Shown: in pieces, positions 11,365 to 23,591 of the stretch
Position numbering within the stretch: the stretch's first letter is position 1
How the letters are laid out: every line of letters starts with the position of its first letter
From: Poa pratensis
Taxonomy: Eukaryota; Streptophyta; Magnoliopsida; Poales; Poaceae
NCBI GenBank assembly: GCA_947311845.1
Contig: CAMZMU010000012.1
Location: 6,098,750-6,162,749 of the forward strand
Length of the DNA: 64,000 bases
Reading direction: 5' to 3'
Translations under genes and position numbers: made by a program
The notes under the pieces: model-generated
Told to the model about the DNA's origin: nothing
The model's input: only the letters and a program-made list of their open reading frames with translations
Databases searched by the model: none

Positions 11365-12359
11365 CCCCTCCACCTTCCTCCAGCCAAGTAGCTCGCCCAG
11401 ATTTCTCTCTCCTCCATTGTTGCAAGCTCATTTCTTTGATATCTCCCAATCCCTCCACCCAAACTCTTTGATCTTTGGAGGATTGAAGGAGAAGACCTAG
11501 ATCTACATTTCCACCAATCAATATCTCCTCTAAGTGAGGGGAACCTAGTGGATCTAGTTCTTGGAGTTCTTGTGTGGTTCTCCTCTTTGTTCTTCCTCTC
11601 TTATTCCCCCATAAGCATTTGTTGCTTTGTTGGAATTTGAGAGTGAAGGATTTGAGCACTTGTGCTCTTGCCTTTTGCATTTGGTGCATCGGTGTGCTCT
11701 CCACGAGGATTCGTGGAAGTTGAAAGCGTGTGAACTTGTTACTCTTGGGTCCTTGGACCCTAGACGCCTTTGTGGTGGTTGGACCCTTGTGTGGTCACTT
11801 GAAGCCGTTCGGGAGCCCCCAATCCATTGTGGGTTGTGCCTCGATTGTTGTTGAAGCCGTTCGGGAGCCCCCAATCCCATTGTGGGTTGTGCCCGGATTG
11901 TTGTTGAAAGGCTCCGGATTCCGCCTCGAAGGAATACCGATAGTGGAAGGTGAACCAAACCTTTGTGGTGCGGTTCATCGGAGAAGAGGGTGAAACCTTT
12001 GTGGTTGTTGAACCTTTGTCGGTTCACACCTCTCCAACGAGACGTACTCCCTTTCAAGGAGGAACTCGGGAATACATCCTCGTCTCCGCGTGCTTCGGTT
12101 ATTTCTATACCCGAGCTTTTTACTTATGCACTTTACATTGTGATAGCCTTCGTGCTTGAAGTATTCTATATTGCTATCACCTTGTTGCTTGTCTTGCTTA
12201 GCATAAGTTGTTGGTGCACATAGGTGAGCCTAGTTTATTTAGGTTGTTGGCTTGTTAATTTAAACACCTAGTTTTATTCCGCAATTAGCAAGCCTAAACC
12301 GGAAAAGTTTTAATCGCCTATTCACCCCCCCCTCTAGGCGACATCATTGTCCTTTCAAT

Positions 12360-12377
12360 TGGTATCAGAGCCTGGGC
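12360..12377 (+). other. Primer-binding site (initiator tRNA-Met)
   Basis: TGGTATCAGAGCCTGGG starts two bases after the LTR end (12357). TGGTATCAGAGC is the standard sequence complementary to the 3' end of initiator methionine tRNA in plant Copia elements. Confidence 0.9.
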
Positions 12378-12412
12378 TCTCTTTTTGGGCTTTACCGCCT
12401 AGAGAGTAAAAG

Positions 12413-14806
12413 ATGTCGTTTAGGGAATTAGTGCACGATCCCACTTTCATATTCGATGGCACAAATTATGATGTTTGGAAAATTCGCATGCTTAATCTTT
12501 TTAGGGCCATGGGTCCAAATTATATTAAGAGGATTGTGGATGTGGGTTTTTCTCCTCCAAAGGATTCTCAAGAATTATCTTTAGAGGATGAGGAAAACTC
12601 TCATCTCGAGACTCTAGTTTCTAATGGTCTTATATGTGTTTTGAGCGATGTAGTTCTTGCTTCAATCATGCCTTTTCGGAACGCTCATGAGCTTTGGACC
12701 AAGCTTCAAGATATATATGAAGTGTCCAAAATTATTGAGGATGATTGTTCCCTTCCACTCCGGCCGTGATGAGTTCACAACTTCTTCCACTTCACCAACA
12801 TGTGATTTGTCACAAGGTAATGATATGGTGAGTGGTGATAGAAATTGCATTGTGATGGTGAACTTACTATTGATTATACTTCTTCTCTATCACATTGCAA
12901 TGTTCTATCTTTGGACTTAAACTCTTCTAGCACTCCAAATGTCATACATGCTAGAGTTGATAGTCCTTGCATATCATGTAATAGTTGTTTAACTAAATCT
13001 CATGATGATATGCTTCATATGTCTTGTTGCCATGAAAACAATGCTTCCATATCCTCTAGTACTTGCATGACTAACAATGTAGAGGAATCCCAACATTTGT
13101 TGGAACAAGACATGGACCTAAATGGTGCTTCAAGTTATACTTCATCCTCTTCAATCATTAATCATGTTTGCCTTATGGCTAAGGATTCCGAGGTGTCTCC
13201 CACCTCAAATCCAAATTGTGATGATGTGGATGAGGATTCTCATGAAGAAGGTTTTGATTTTGAATCCTTAACCAAGATGGGTGAGATGGTACTTGGTGCT
13301 CTCCCCAAAGGTAGTAAGCTATCCCTCCTCTATGTGAAATCATTGCTTATGTTAATATGAGTAGGGGTTTATTGAGGATTTGGAAAGTCAATTTGATGAG
13401 AAATGTCAAATTGAGAGGGATGACTCTATTACTATAGCTTCCTTGAAAGCTTCTCTTGAAGAAGAAGAAGACTTAGGTCTTCTCTTGAAGAGAGACTTGA
13501 ATCTCTTGATGAGTCTAATGATCTTATTATTGCTAAAATCATTAAGGAAAGAGATCATGCCCTTGCTAAATATAAAGTGCTTAAAAAGGAAAAAGTTGAA
13601 TTTGGTGTTGGCAATGCTAGACTAAGTGAGGACATAGAGAGACTTGACAAAGCTCACAAGGCTTTAGAAAGTGAACACTCTCTCCTTATCAAGTCTCATG
13701 ATCAACTCCAAACTCAACTATCTAAGAATGATAAGCTTGCCAAATTGTCTCCTTCTATTTCTAATATTAATGATGCTTGTGCTACTAACTCCACTTCTTG
13801 TGAAGCATCTATTTTGAAGGAGAATGTTGAGCTAAGGGCTCAACTTGAGTTGCTATCTAGCAAGTATGGGAAATTGGAAGAAAGTCATGAAAAGCTTTCT
13901 AGCTCTAATGATGATCTTCTAGCATCCCATGCTAGGCTAAAGTTAGCTCATGAGGCTATTATGTTAAAGGTAACATCTTGTGAGCCTCATGTGGAAATTG
14001 GCACAACTTCTTCTAGAAATGCTTTATTGTCATGTGCTAGTCCTAGTGATTCATCCACTCACAATGTTGCTACATCTTGTGATGAATTACTTTCCTTGCC
14101 TTGTTGCTCTAACAATGAAGCTTCTACTTCCTCTAGTGTTTTTGTTGATACTAACCATGTAGAGGAACTAAATGAGCTCAAGGCCCAAGTCACTTCTTTG
14201 AAGAAAGACTTGGAAAAGCGTCATGTTGGGAAGTCCACACTTGACAATATGTTGAGTGTTCAAAGACGCCCCAATGACAAGAGTGGACTTGGATTCAACT
14301 CCAATAACAAGAACAAGTCCAAGTCTACAAGAAGAACAAGGGCCAAGAACAAGTTAAAGATTCGGCCAAGATTGTTTGCTTCAAGTGCAAAGTTGAAGGG
14401 CACCATGTTAGATCTTGCCCTTTGAAGAAGAAGGCTCTTAGTGAGAAGCAACAAGGGAAGAAGCCTCAAGTTCAAACTCAAGTTCCTCAAGTTGAAGAAC
14501 CTCTTCCCAAGAATCAAGCTACTCCTCCTCAAGTCAAGATTCCAACCAAGAAGAGAGGAGGAAGTCGATGTTGCTACCTATGCCGTGTGAAGGGTCACCT
14601 TGCTTCTTCATGCACAAATGGTACCTTATCCAACCCCATTATTATTGATGATGTGTATTCTCTTAGGAAGGATAAGGTTGGCAATGTGTTTGCCAAATAT
14701 GTTGGGACTCAAAGTGGTGTCAAGAAAAGAACCATTTGGGTTGCCAAACCTATTGTGACTAACCTCTTAGGACCCAACTTGGTTGGGGACCAACAAGCTA
14801 AAACTT
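12413..14806 (+). pseudogene. Copia-type gag with coiled coil and two zinc knuckles
   Basis: Begins MSFRELVHDPTFIFDGTNYD at 12413; the FDGTNYDVWKIRM motif is typical of Copia gag. After about 118 codons the frame shifts (near 12758 and 12847) and continues as a long Ser/Asn-rich and then coiled-coil region (13577-14420, heptad-like KLEESHEKLSSSNDDLLASH). Near 14367-14415 a CFKCKVEGHHVRSC knuckle and near 14570-14612 a CYLCRVKGHLASSC knuckle both fit C-x2-C-x4-H-x4-C, the nucleic-acid binding motif of gag. It ends at 14806 with no pol frame after it. Gag would form the virus-like particle. Several frameshifts suggest this copy is not translated as one protein, although sequencing errors cannot be excluded. 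Confidence 0.8.
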
Positions 14807-17800
14807 GATCAATAGGTGTTGTTGGAGGTCATTGGAGACTTGGCTACATCATGAAGAATTAAGGGATCTTCATCAATTATATTCTCTCAAGCCAAGTCAT
14901 TTGGATTATATTGTTCTACCTCATATCCAATGTTTCCTCCTTGCGGTAACTTTTATTTAAATCATATATACATTGAAAGTTGCTTGCACCCTTGCATGTG
15001 TTTGGTTTTGTACCTTGCTAGTGTTTGTATGTGTTGTGCTCTCTACTTACTTATCTTGAGAAATCAAGTATGTGTATGTTGGTTTGCACACCATTTACTT
15101 GTTTGAGCCTTATTGCTTTTATTTGATATCTTATCTTGTTGGCTCTCTTTTGAGAGATTAATGGACCATTCCATTTTTGGAGAGTGATATGCTTCGTGCA
15201 CTTCACAAACCAAAAATGTGTGTACATGAGGAATACCACTTAGTGATGATATATCAATATTATCTATTCTCTATGTGGTATGTCATGCTCATGAGAAATT
15301 CAAATTCTATTATGTCCATTAATTTCTCGAGTTGGTTTTGTTTGCCTCTTGCTTTAAAAGAAAATGGATTATCACATTATGGGGGAGTAATAAGCTATGT
15401 GCATATTACAAGCCTAGAAAATGTGAATATGTGAGGTGTTGCCACCTAGAATTGATATTGTCATTATCCTTTTCCTTTGTGGCATGTTTCTCAAACAAGT
15501 TCCTTTTGCATTTGCTTCTTGTCTCTTTCGTTGGATCTTGTTTGTGATGGAATTTCTTGTATGGCTTTCCCTAAATATGTTCTCATATATCTCTTTGGGA
15601 AACCAATTGCTTCAAGCTACTCCTTGGAGTTGCTTTGCATTATTGCGTGATTTTTGAAGCTATCAAGAATTCTATCTATCTAAGCATGGCTTTTAATTCC
15701 TATCCTTTGCCATATGCTTATGTTTTGTGAATATGATCTTGAATATATCTTTGCAATCCACCACCGAGAAATATCTCCATACATTACTTGTCTTGACAAG
15801 TGATAATCATATTTGTGGTAAATATATTGATCATATTCACTTTGGCTCTTGCTTTGAATTGCCTTATTTGATTGCCAAGGATTTGTTTTGATCTAACTCT
15901 CATTTGTCTTCCTTGTATCTTTTGGATCCTTTATTGCTCTACTTGAAATTTGTTTTGTGCTTTCTTGAGTTGGGAAAAGCAATGAACCAATTCTTGTGCA
16001 TTGATATTCAAAAGTCATACTTCTTGATAATGCACTATTCTTTGGGAAGCTATCCTACTTTGAGTAAAACACCGTTCTTTAAATTGGTATTGCAATTTCT
16101 TGCCTTCTTGAACATGACTAGTGTTTGATATATATATGGAGAGTGATGATCTCATTTGTGTGCATTTTGTATTCAAATGCAAAATCTTAAATAATGCACA
16201 CATCTTGGGGGAGCAATCCTATAGGCTTTTTGAACATTAGTTGTCTTCATTTGATATTTGATCCCGATGACGTGTCTCCTTGGAAGACAAACATTTTTCG
16301 TCTTGGTACTTGTGCCATCATGAAAAGTGTAGAGGGTTTGGTTTATTCCTTGATGATATTTTCATCATTTGGTATCTTGATTTCATTGGTATCTTTTCAA
16401 AGTGGTATCTTCACTCATGTGTTGATTTGGTATTTGATATAATTTGGACACTTTGTTTTCTTGTCACACTTGTGTGTGCTTTGTTGGTTTACTTGGTGTT
16501 TTGTCTAAATTATATCTGTTTGGTTCTTGAAAGTCATGTGCATGCATATTTATTATATGTATATCTTATGGCATGCTTACTTTCGTTGATCCAATATATA
16601 GGATAAACTCCATCAAATCCTAAATGACTAAGATGTGCATGAAATTCAATTTCATATCTATATGCACATAGTTATGTGGAGTTTGTCCTATGTATTGTAG
16701 TTGCTCTAACTACTTTGGACCCAATGAGTTTGGGTACCATTTTGTACTTGAATTTGTTTTAGGTACATTTGGAGATGCATTGGAAGCTTGTCTCATCTAC
16801 AAGGAAGGTGTTGTCACCATGTGCTTATTGGAGCCAAGCTTGGATGATCATGAGCTCCTATCTTCTACATCACCAATGCTATCTCGGTAACAAGTATCTA
16901 CCTCATGCATACTTTTCTAGCTCTCAACCTTGTGTAGGTTGTTTCATGGCATGAATCTCTTTGGTTGCAATTCTTTTGATTCTTGCAAAACGTCTTTATT
17001 GCAAATGTGAGTAAGCCGGGATGATTACATATAAGGGGATATATATTCATTTCATGATTCATCGATCCCATTTATGTCAATCTAGCACTTTCTACTTAAA
17101 GTCTCTCATGTGCAACTTTGATGTTTTCAAAATCATTTGCCTTTGTGATACTTGTTATCTTACTCGGAGCATCCCGTTTATCACCTTTATCCTTTGTGGA
17201 TAGTTTTTGATGCTATGATGAGTATGTGTTGGAAGTTCATCTATATCCCTTTAAGATAAAATTGAGCTTTGTGCTATGCTTTTAAGCAAAAATCTTATTG
17301 GTGTATTTATGACTTCCTCTTGGATATCATGACCTTACCTTTGTACCTTTTTGTGTACATGTTTATTTGTGGACTTATATCTTCGTGATTCGTGTCTACT
17401 TAGAAACTTATACACATGAGAATAGTTACATCTTTAATTGATATTCCAATTCTTTAGTGACCACCCTTTTGCTTTTGATCTTTGGTGGTCTCTAATTAAA
17501 GGCACAAGCTTTATTTTTTGTGTTATGCTTTTGCACCTTCTAAGCTTGTGGAGCTATTTGCTATATCTCCGTTGGTGTGTGAGTATGTGAAAGACATGAT
17601 ATGCACTATGTGCAACACTTTTTGAAAGACTATGTTGATGATTTTGCTCATCCTTGTATTAGTCTCCTAAAATGTCTTTATATCTCACACCCATCCTTTT
17701 ATTTGCCGCTCCTTGCTCATGTTGCAAAACGTTTATTTGTTGCAAGTTGTTTTGCCTCTTCTCATTTATATTCTCTTGCATGGCTTGTGTTCGAATTTAT

Positions 17801-18297
17801 CTAGGAGGGAGTGAGGATTCCATGTTGTGCACACTATATTGAAATAGAAATCCTATTTGTGCACGTACCTTGGGGAGTTCCCTCTTGATATTTAGAACAT
17901 TTTTCGGATCCTTTTGATTGCTTGCTTCTTTCGTTGAAGTATCTTTCTATTTGATTTTCATTTGCAATCTTTGGATCCTCAATATAGTTTGATCTCCTTT
18001 CCAACTATTCGTTATTGGATATGTGCATTTGATTTCACTCATATTATGAGAAATGCACACATTATGGGGGAGCTCTTATTATATTGGCCTTCTTACTTTT
18101 CACCCATTTCGGCAATCGTTGCCAATGGGGGAGAAGTTTAGAGGGTTTAAGAGTTGTTGGTTTTATGCTTTAGTTTCGTTCTCAAGCATTTGCCTTTCTT
18201 GCTCTTGCATCCTTGCTCTTTGTGTTGCTTGGTTGCTTAATTCATTATATAAACCCTCGTAAAAGGGATTGTCATCAATTACCAAAATGGGGGAGAT
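14807..18297 (+). other. Long non-coding internal region of the retrotransposon
   Basis: About 3.5 kb of T-rich sequence with only short ORFs in all frames. GGGGGAG (polypurine-tract-like) occurs at 15381, 16207, 18066, 18127 and 18289. No pol domain is present. Its position corresponds to where pol would lie in an autonomous relative. Confidence 0.8.
18281..18297 (+). other. Polypurine tract
   Basis: AAAATGGGGGAGATT immediately precedes the TGAAAG start of the 3' LTR; it would prime plus-strand synthesis. Confidence 0.8.
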
Positions 18298-20525
18298 TGA
18301 AAGTGCATGTGTTGCCCCATGCGTGGTTTTGGTAATTAATGACAATCCTTATGGACTAATGTTTGCATTGAGATACACTTGTAGATCTTGTCCATAGGAA
18401 ATGTTTGGAGTTCATGTGTTGGACTCTAGAAGATTTCATGATGACCAAGGTTCCATCAAGGGTTTATATGAAGAATGGTCATGTGAAGAGTTGAGCTTAT
18501 TGCAAGCATGGCTTGGAAAAGAAGATTGAGTGAACTTCATGTTTTCTCCAAGCCATCATCTATATCAAGATAAGAAGATGAAGTGCAAGCTCAATATGAT
18601 CCATCTCGAAAGACATCATTTGATTGAAGCTTGCAAAGGAGACATGAAGACGGAGCTTTGCGAGGCCCTCCCATAATGGAGTATGGGGGAGCATTTGGAG
18701 AAGTCTTCATCAAGCATGTGCTAGCAAGCACAATCAAGAAAGGTGTTCCAACTTGAGAGAGTCAAGATCGTCATCATCGAGCTCAAGTGGAATGCGCAAG
18801 GCAAAGGTATGATCTTGATAGGTTTTCTATTTTACCGGTCTCATGTTGTTAGTGGGAGACCGGGTTTTAGGATAGACGGCGTACTATCAAGAGGGGCTCT
18901 CAAGTGAGTAACTTGATCGCATCTTTGTGGAGAGCTCAAACCTTTGCATACTTGGCATTTCATCTTTCTTGGTTCTTACTTGGCTTTTCTCCTTGTTGGG
19001 TTTTGGTGCTTGTTGTGATCTTCACGACAAACCCAAGTTCACCGAAAACGAATTTCGTATGGAAAACTTGTTGCGTTTTCGGTTTTGGAGGTTTGCCGGT
19101 TATTCCTTTTTAGAGAGGTTTTACCTTTCTCCATTTGGTTTTATCTTCCATTGTTGGACTATGATGTTTCTCTGCATGATCTTGTAAAGCTCTTCGTTGC
19201 GATTCCAACGAGCCCGAGAACATCGAAAACGGAGTCCGGATGATCAAGATATCTTCGTTTTCGTGTTCAGTGTTTCTGCAGTTTTCTGAGGGGCGGAAGT
19301 TCCGGTTTGGCCGGAAATTCCGGCCATCCGGAAGTTCCGGCCAAATTTCCGGCCAAAGTTCCGGCCGAGTGCAGTACCGTTTTTTAGTCGCTTTTCTGGG
19401 GGTCCGGAAGTTCTTGGACGGAAGTTCCGGCCTCAACCGGAAGTTCCGGCCCAACCGGAACTTCCGGCCTAAGTGAAAACTGTGTGGTTTTGAAGGCAAC
19501 GGCTAGAATTTCTGGAGGGGTATAAATACCCCTCCACCTCCTCCAGCCAAGTAGCTCGCCCAGATTTCTCTCTCCTCCATTGTTGCAAGCTCATTTCTTT
19601 GATATCTCCCAATCCCTCCACCCAAACTCTTTGATCTTTGGAGGATTGAAGGAGAAGACCTAGATCTACATTTCCACCAATCAATATCTCCTCTAAGTGA
19701 GGGGAACCTAGTGGATCTAGTTCTTGGAGTTCTTGTGTGGTTCTCCTCTTTGTTCTTCCTCTCTTATTCCCCCATAAGCATTTGTTGCTTTGTTGGAATT
19801 TGAGAGTGAAGGATTTGAGCACTTGTGCTCTTGCCTTTTGCATTTGGTGCATCGGTGTGCTCTCCACGAGGATTCGTGGAAGTTGAAAGCGTGTGAACTT
19901 GTTACTCTTGGGTCCTTGGACCCTAGACGCCTTTGTGGTGGTTGGACCCTTGTGTGGTCACTTGAAGCCGTTCGGGAGCCCCCAATCCATTGTGGGTTGT
20001 GCCTCGAATTGTTGTTGAGAGCCGTTCGGGAGCCCCCAATCCCATTGTGGGTTGTGCCCGGATTGTTGTTGAAAGGCTCCGGATTCCGCCTCGAAGGAAT
20101 ACCGATAGTGGAAGGTGAACCAAACCTTTGTGGTGCGGTTCATCGGAGAATAGGGTGAGCCTTTGTGGCGTTGAGATCGACCTTTGTGGTGCCTCACACC
20201 TCTCCAACGAGACGTACTCCCTTTCAAGGAGGAACTCGGGAATACATCCTCGTCTCCGCGTGCTTCGGTTATTTCTATACCCGAGCTTTTTACTTATGCA
20301 CTTTACATTGTGATAGCCTTCGTGCTTGAAGTATTCTATATTGCTATCACCTTGTTGCTTGTCTTGCTTAGCATAAGTTGTTGGTGCACATAGGTGAGCC
20401 TAGTTTATTTAGGTTGTTGGCTTGTTAATTTAAACACCTAGTTTTATTCCGCAATTAGCAAGCCTAAACCGGAAAAGTTTTATCGCCTATTCACCCCCCC
20501 TCTAGGCGACGTCATTGTCCTTTCA
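18298..20525 (+). repeat. 3' LTR of the Sirevirus-like element
   Basis: 2228 bp, nearly identical to 10133-12357, ending TTTCA before GGCGT (20526-20530). The 19990-20200 segment carries most of the differences from the 5' LTR. Confidence 0.95.
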
Positions 20526-22869
20526 GGCGTGATCTTGAAGACGGCGGGTAGCGGCTCCGTCTCCGGGGAAGACGATGGCGTCGGGGAGGGAGCGCGGTAG
20601 CGGCGGCGGCGGCCAGATGACGACCCGGTGTGGCGCCCCGACCCGACTGCTATACATTGATGCCGTGTGTCACCGGTTAAGCGATACAACCGGAGGTTAC
20701 GGGTTTACCAATCCCCGGCCAAAACCTTTGGCAGGCGTTGCTCAGAATGGATCATCGGCAACGCAACACCCCGATTGATGCCTTAACACAGGCACAACCC
20801 TCAATGCATAATAGAGAGATCAAGACTTGTGGAACAACTGGCACATCACAGACTCTACGACACAAAGCATTATAGTTCAACTCTTATAATAGAGAAAGAT
20901 AGCAAATTACAACCAGAGGTCACAGACCCAACATTACAACATGCGGAAGCGAATTAGGTTGTTCTAAACAACAAGAACCAAATTATGGCCTAAGAGGCCT
21001 ACAGATAAACATCCAACGCCAGCTGTTCCGGGATGTCCCAAGCTGCCACCTGGGAACCCCAGACTACTCGTCGAAGTCCACGAAGAACCCACCTTCGAGG
21101 TCGGTGAAGTCCTCCTCTGAAACAAAACAAACGACGTTGAGTTCAACGAACTCGCAAGATTATATATAGAGCTTTAGCTCGATGAGGCTTTCAAGGTTTT
21201 ATGGCTGTTTTGCATAAAGCTGATTTTATTTATGAAACCATAACTCATTGGCATCGACTAAACAGAGTATTTTTAAAAGAGGTAAGAAGTACTCTTTTCT
21301 TGGATCACCTTTCTCAACATCAACCACCATCAACCACTGTACCTGTTCTACAAAGGCACCTCCCCGAACCACCCTCGAGGAAGTCAACCTTGCATTCTTG
21401 AGTGGTACCTTTAGTACCCAGTTTTTAATCATTCCGTTAAAGTTATTCTATGATCTTACCTTCACTTCCCAAGTTCGTCCATAACCGCGGACACGGCTTT
21501 TCGAAAAGATTTAACCCTGCAGGGGTGTACAATGTTTGCCACGCGTACCGTCCGGCCCATTGCCTAGCTTTTAGCTCTCTTCCTTGGAGAGCCGGCTGGG
21601 TGGGAGCGGTGTCGACTTCTCCCTCGTTAAGGACTAACCCAGGATCATCAGTGAGGACGGAGCAGAGGTGCCTCCAACACCCTGCCCCGTGGCCACTCAT
21701 TTTCCTAACACCACCATCCTCATCCCAGTTCATACCACCATCATCACGCACGCGCAAAATGGAAGCTCAAACTAGAGGACCCTGGCTAGTCCCGCCCGAG
21801 TTATTTAGTCTATGAGGGTTCCTGCAATTGCATAGGCCTCACGCATGGTTGCACGCTCAGTCTTGGTTCAAGAGGTAAAGAACTCGCACCTAGGCGGCGA
21901 GAACGAGACAAAGCACCACAACCACAGTGGCCTCTCATCCCCACCTTTAAGCGTTTTATTTCCTGTCACCACAATTCTCCACCATCATCAGGGCATCTCA
22001 TCACCTGTTTCCAACATGAAGTATCCATCGTACAGCTCGGCATTCAACTAAGCATGGCTAAGCATCAACATAGCATAGTTAAGTATCTCAGGCCAACAAT
22101 ACAATCCTATGGATAATAGGAGGGAAAACAGGTAATGGCATTGGAATCATAATGCAACTATAGGATACTCTAATCCAATAAATTGACATTTGGAACCGCA
22201 TGCAATATTATAGTGGAGAAAATATTTGCGGAAACATAGGATAAGACATGCTCAGAGGGGGGGATTACGCTTGCCTTGTTGATACGGCTGGTAGTACGGA
22301 TCGTCACGATACGGGGGTGGCACTTCAGCTCCTTGATCTACCGATGCACAAACAACACCGGAAGGGAACAATCAATCACCACACATGCTTAACATATGCA
22401 ATGCGCAGACACATGATGGCATGACATTTTAAATGCACCCTAAAAGCATTGATCATGATCAACAAGTTAAATGGGGTCCCCGTTATATTTATTGCATTAT
22501 TTGGAATAAACCCCATATTAAAACTTAATGATTCTAATACTACTAAAAGTACATTATTGTAATTGTGAACAATTATGCATGATGATGATGATTCTGGATA
22601 ATTCACGTTTTTCTGAACATTTTGGTATATCGAACACATTTTTCTGAAGTCCCGATAAAAAGTTATTGCATTTATAAACTTTCCTCATTTAAATATGTCC
22701 TTTTAATAAGTTATTTTAAACAACATTAACATTTTAATCACACGAATTCGAGAGAGAGATGGGACAGGAGGAATCATCGGAGTTCGATGTCCCTAATTGC
22801 GCGGGGGAGGAGCGGGAAGCATGCGCGAGAAGGGAGAACGAGAAAAATAATTGCGAGGAAAAAAAAACA

Positions 22870-23090
22870 CAGCTCAACCGGCCTCCAGCCCGGTCTGGGC
22901 CGGTTTCCAGGCCGGCCTGGTAATAGAGGGGTCCGGCCCTCAGCCCGGTCTGGGCCGGCAGAAAGGCCGGCTAGGTGGCAGAGCCCACCGGCCTTCAGCC
23001 CAGTTTGGGCCGATCTCACGGCCGGCTAGGGGCCGAGGAAACCAGCCTGCAGCCCGGTCCAGGCCGTCTCCACGGCCGGTCGTGCGAGCG
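22870..23090. repeat. GC-rich tandem repeat inside the solo LTR
   Basis: Four imperfect units of about 55-60 bp built on CAGCCCGGTCTGGGCCGG followed by GGCCGGC. Units at about 22884, 22938, 22995 and 23050. Overlapping ORFs across it are low-complexity translation and not genes. Confidence 0.7.
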
Positions 23091-23591
23091 AGGCGAGGGG
23101 AGCGACGGTGACAAACCACGGCGAGCAGCACGGCGAGACTACGGCGAGCGAGGAGAGGGGAGAGGGCCAGCGAGGGCCAGGGGCTCACCACGGACGCGGT
23201 GGGGAGGACTGGGTGGCCGGAGGAGGTGTGACGGCGGCGAAATCAGGCGGCGGAGCTCCGGACGGCCGCGGGGAAGAAGAGGATGGCGCGGGCGATTCTC
23301 GGCGTATCCGCTCGATTCCTCTGGCTAGGCGGTAGCAGGCAACGCGGCGGAGCTGCTGGGCTGCTTCGATTCGCTCGGGGGCTCTTCAATCGGCGGCGAC
23401 GAGCACGGCGAGCTCGAGTGTGCCGCGGCCGTGGAGAGGAAACGAGAGGGAGAGAGGAAGCAGGGGGCAGAGGAGCAGGCGTGTGAGGGATGGGGAGCAG
23501 CGCGGCCTCGGGTGCTTGTTTCCCTGCAGTGAAGGTCAGAGTAGGAGGGGGCCCGGCGTCGAGCTGGTGCGGCGGGAGCTGCTCGCGCGAG

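Larger units (their letters stand above)
10133..12357 (+). repeat. 5' LTR of the Sirevirus-like element
   Basis: 2225 bp, starting TGAAAGTGCATGTG and ending TTGTCCTTTCA. It contains a palindromic repeat cluster (11130-11307) and TATAAATA at 11357-11364. It matches 18298-20525 nearly base for base; differences are clustered around 11830-12030. Confidence 0.95.
10133..20525 (+). mobile_element. Full-length Copia/Sirevirus-like LTR retrotransposon, gag-only
   Basis: 10,393 bp bounded by two near-identical LTRs (TGAAAG...TTTCA), flanked by GGCGT duplications, with a primer-binding site after the 5' LTR and a polypurine tract before the 3' LTR. The internal region has a Copia-type gag with two zinc knuckles but no protease, integrase or reverse transcriptase; 14.8-18.3 kb is non-coding. 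Several GGGGGAG copies upstream of the 3' LTR recall the multiple polypurine tracts described for Sireviruses (Maximus lineage). It must have been mobilised in trans. Few LTR differences suggest recent insertion. Confidence 0.9.
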
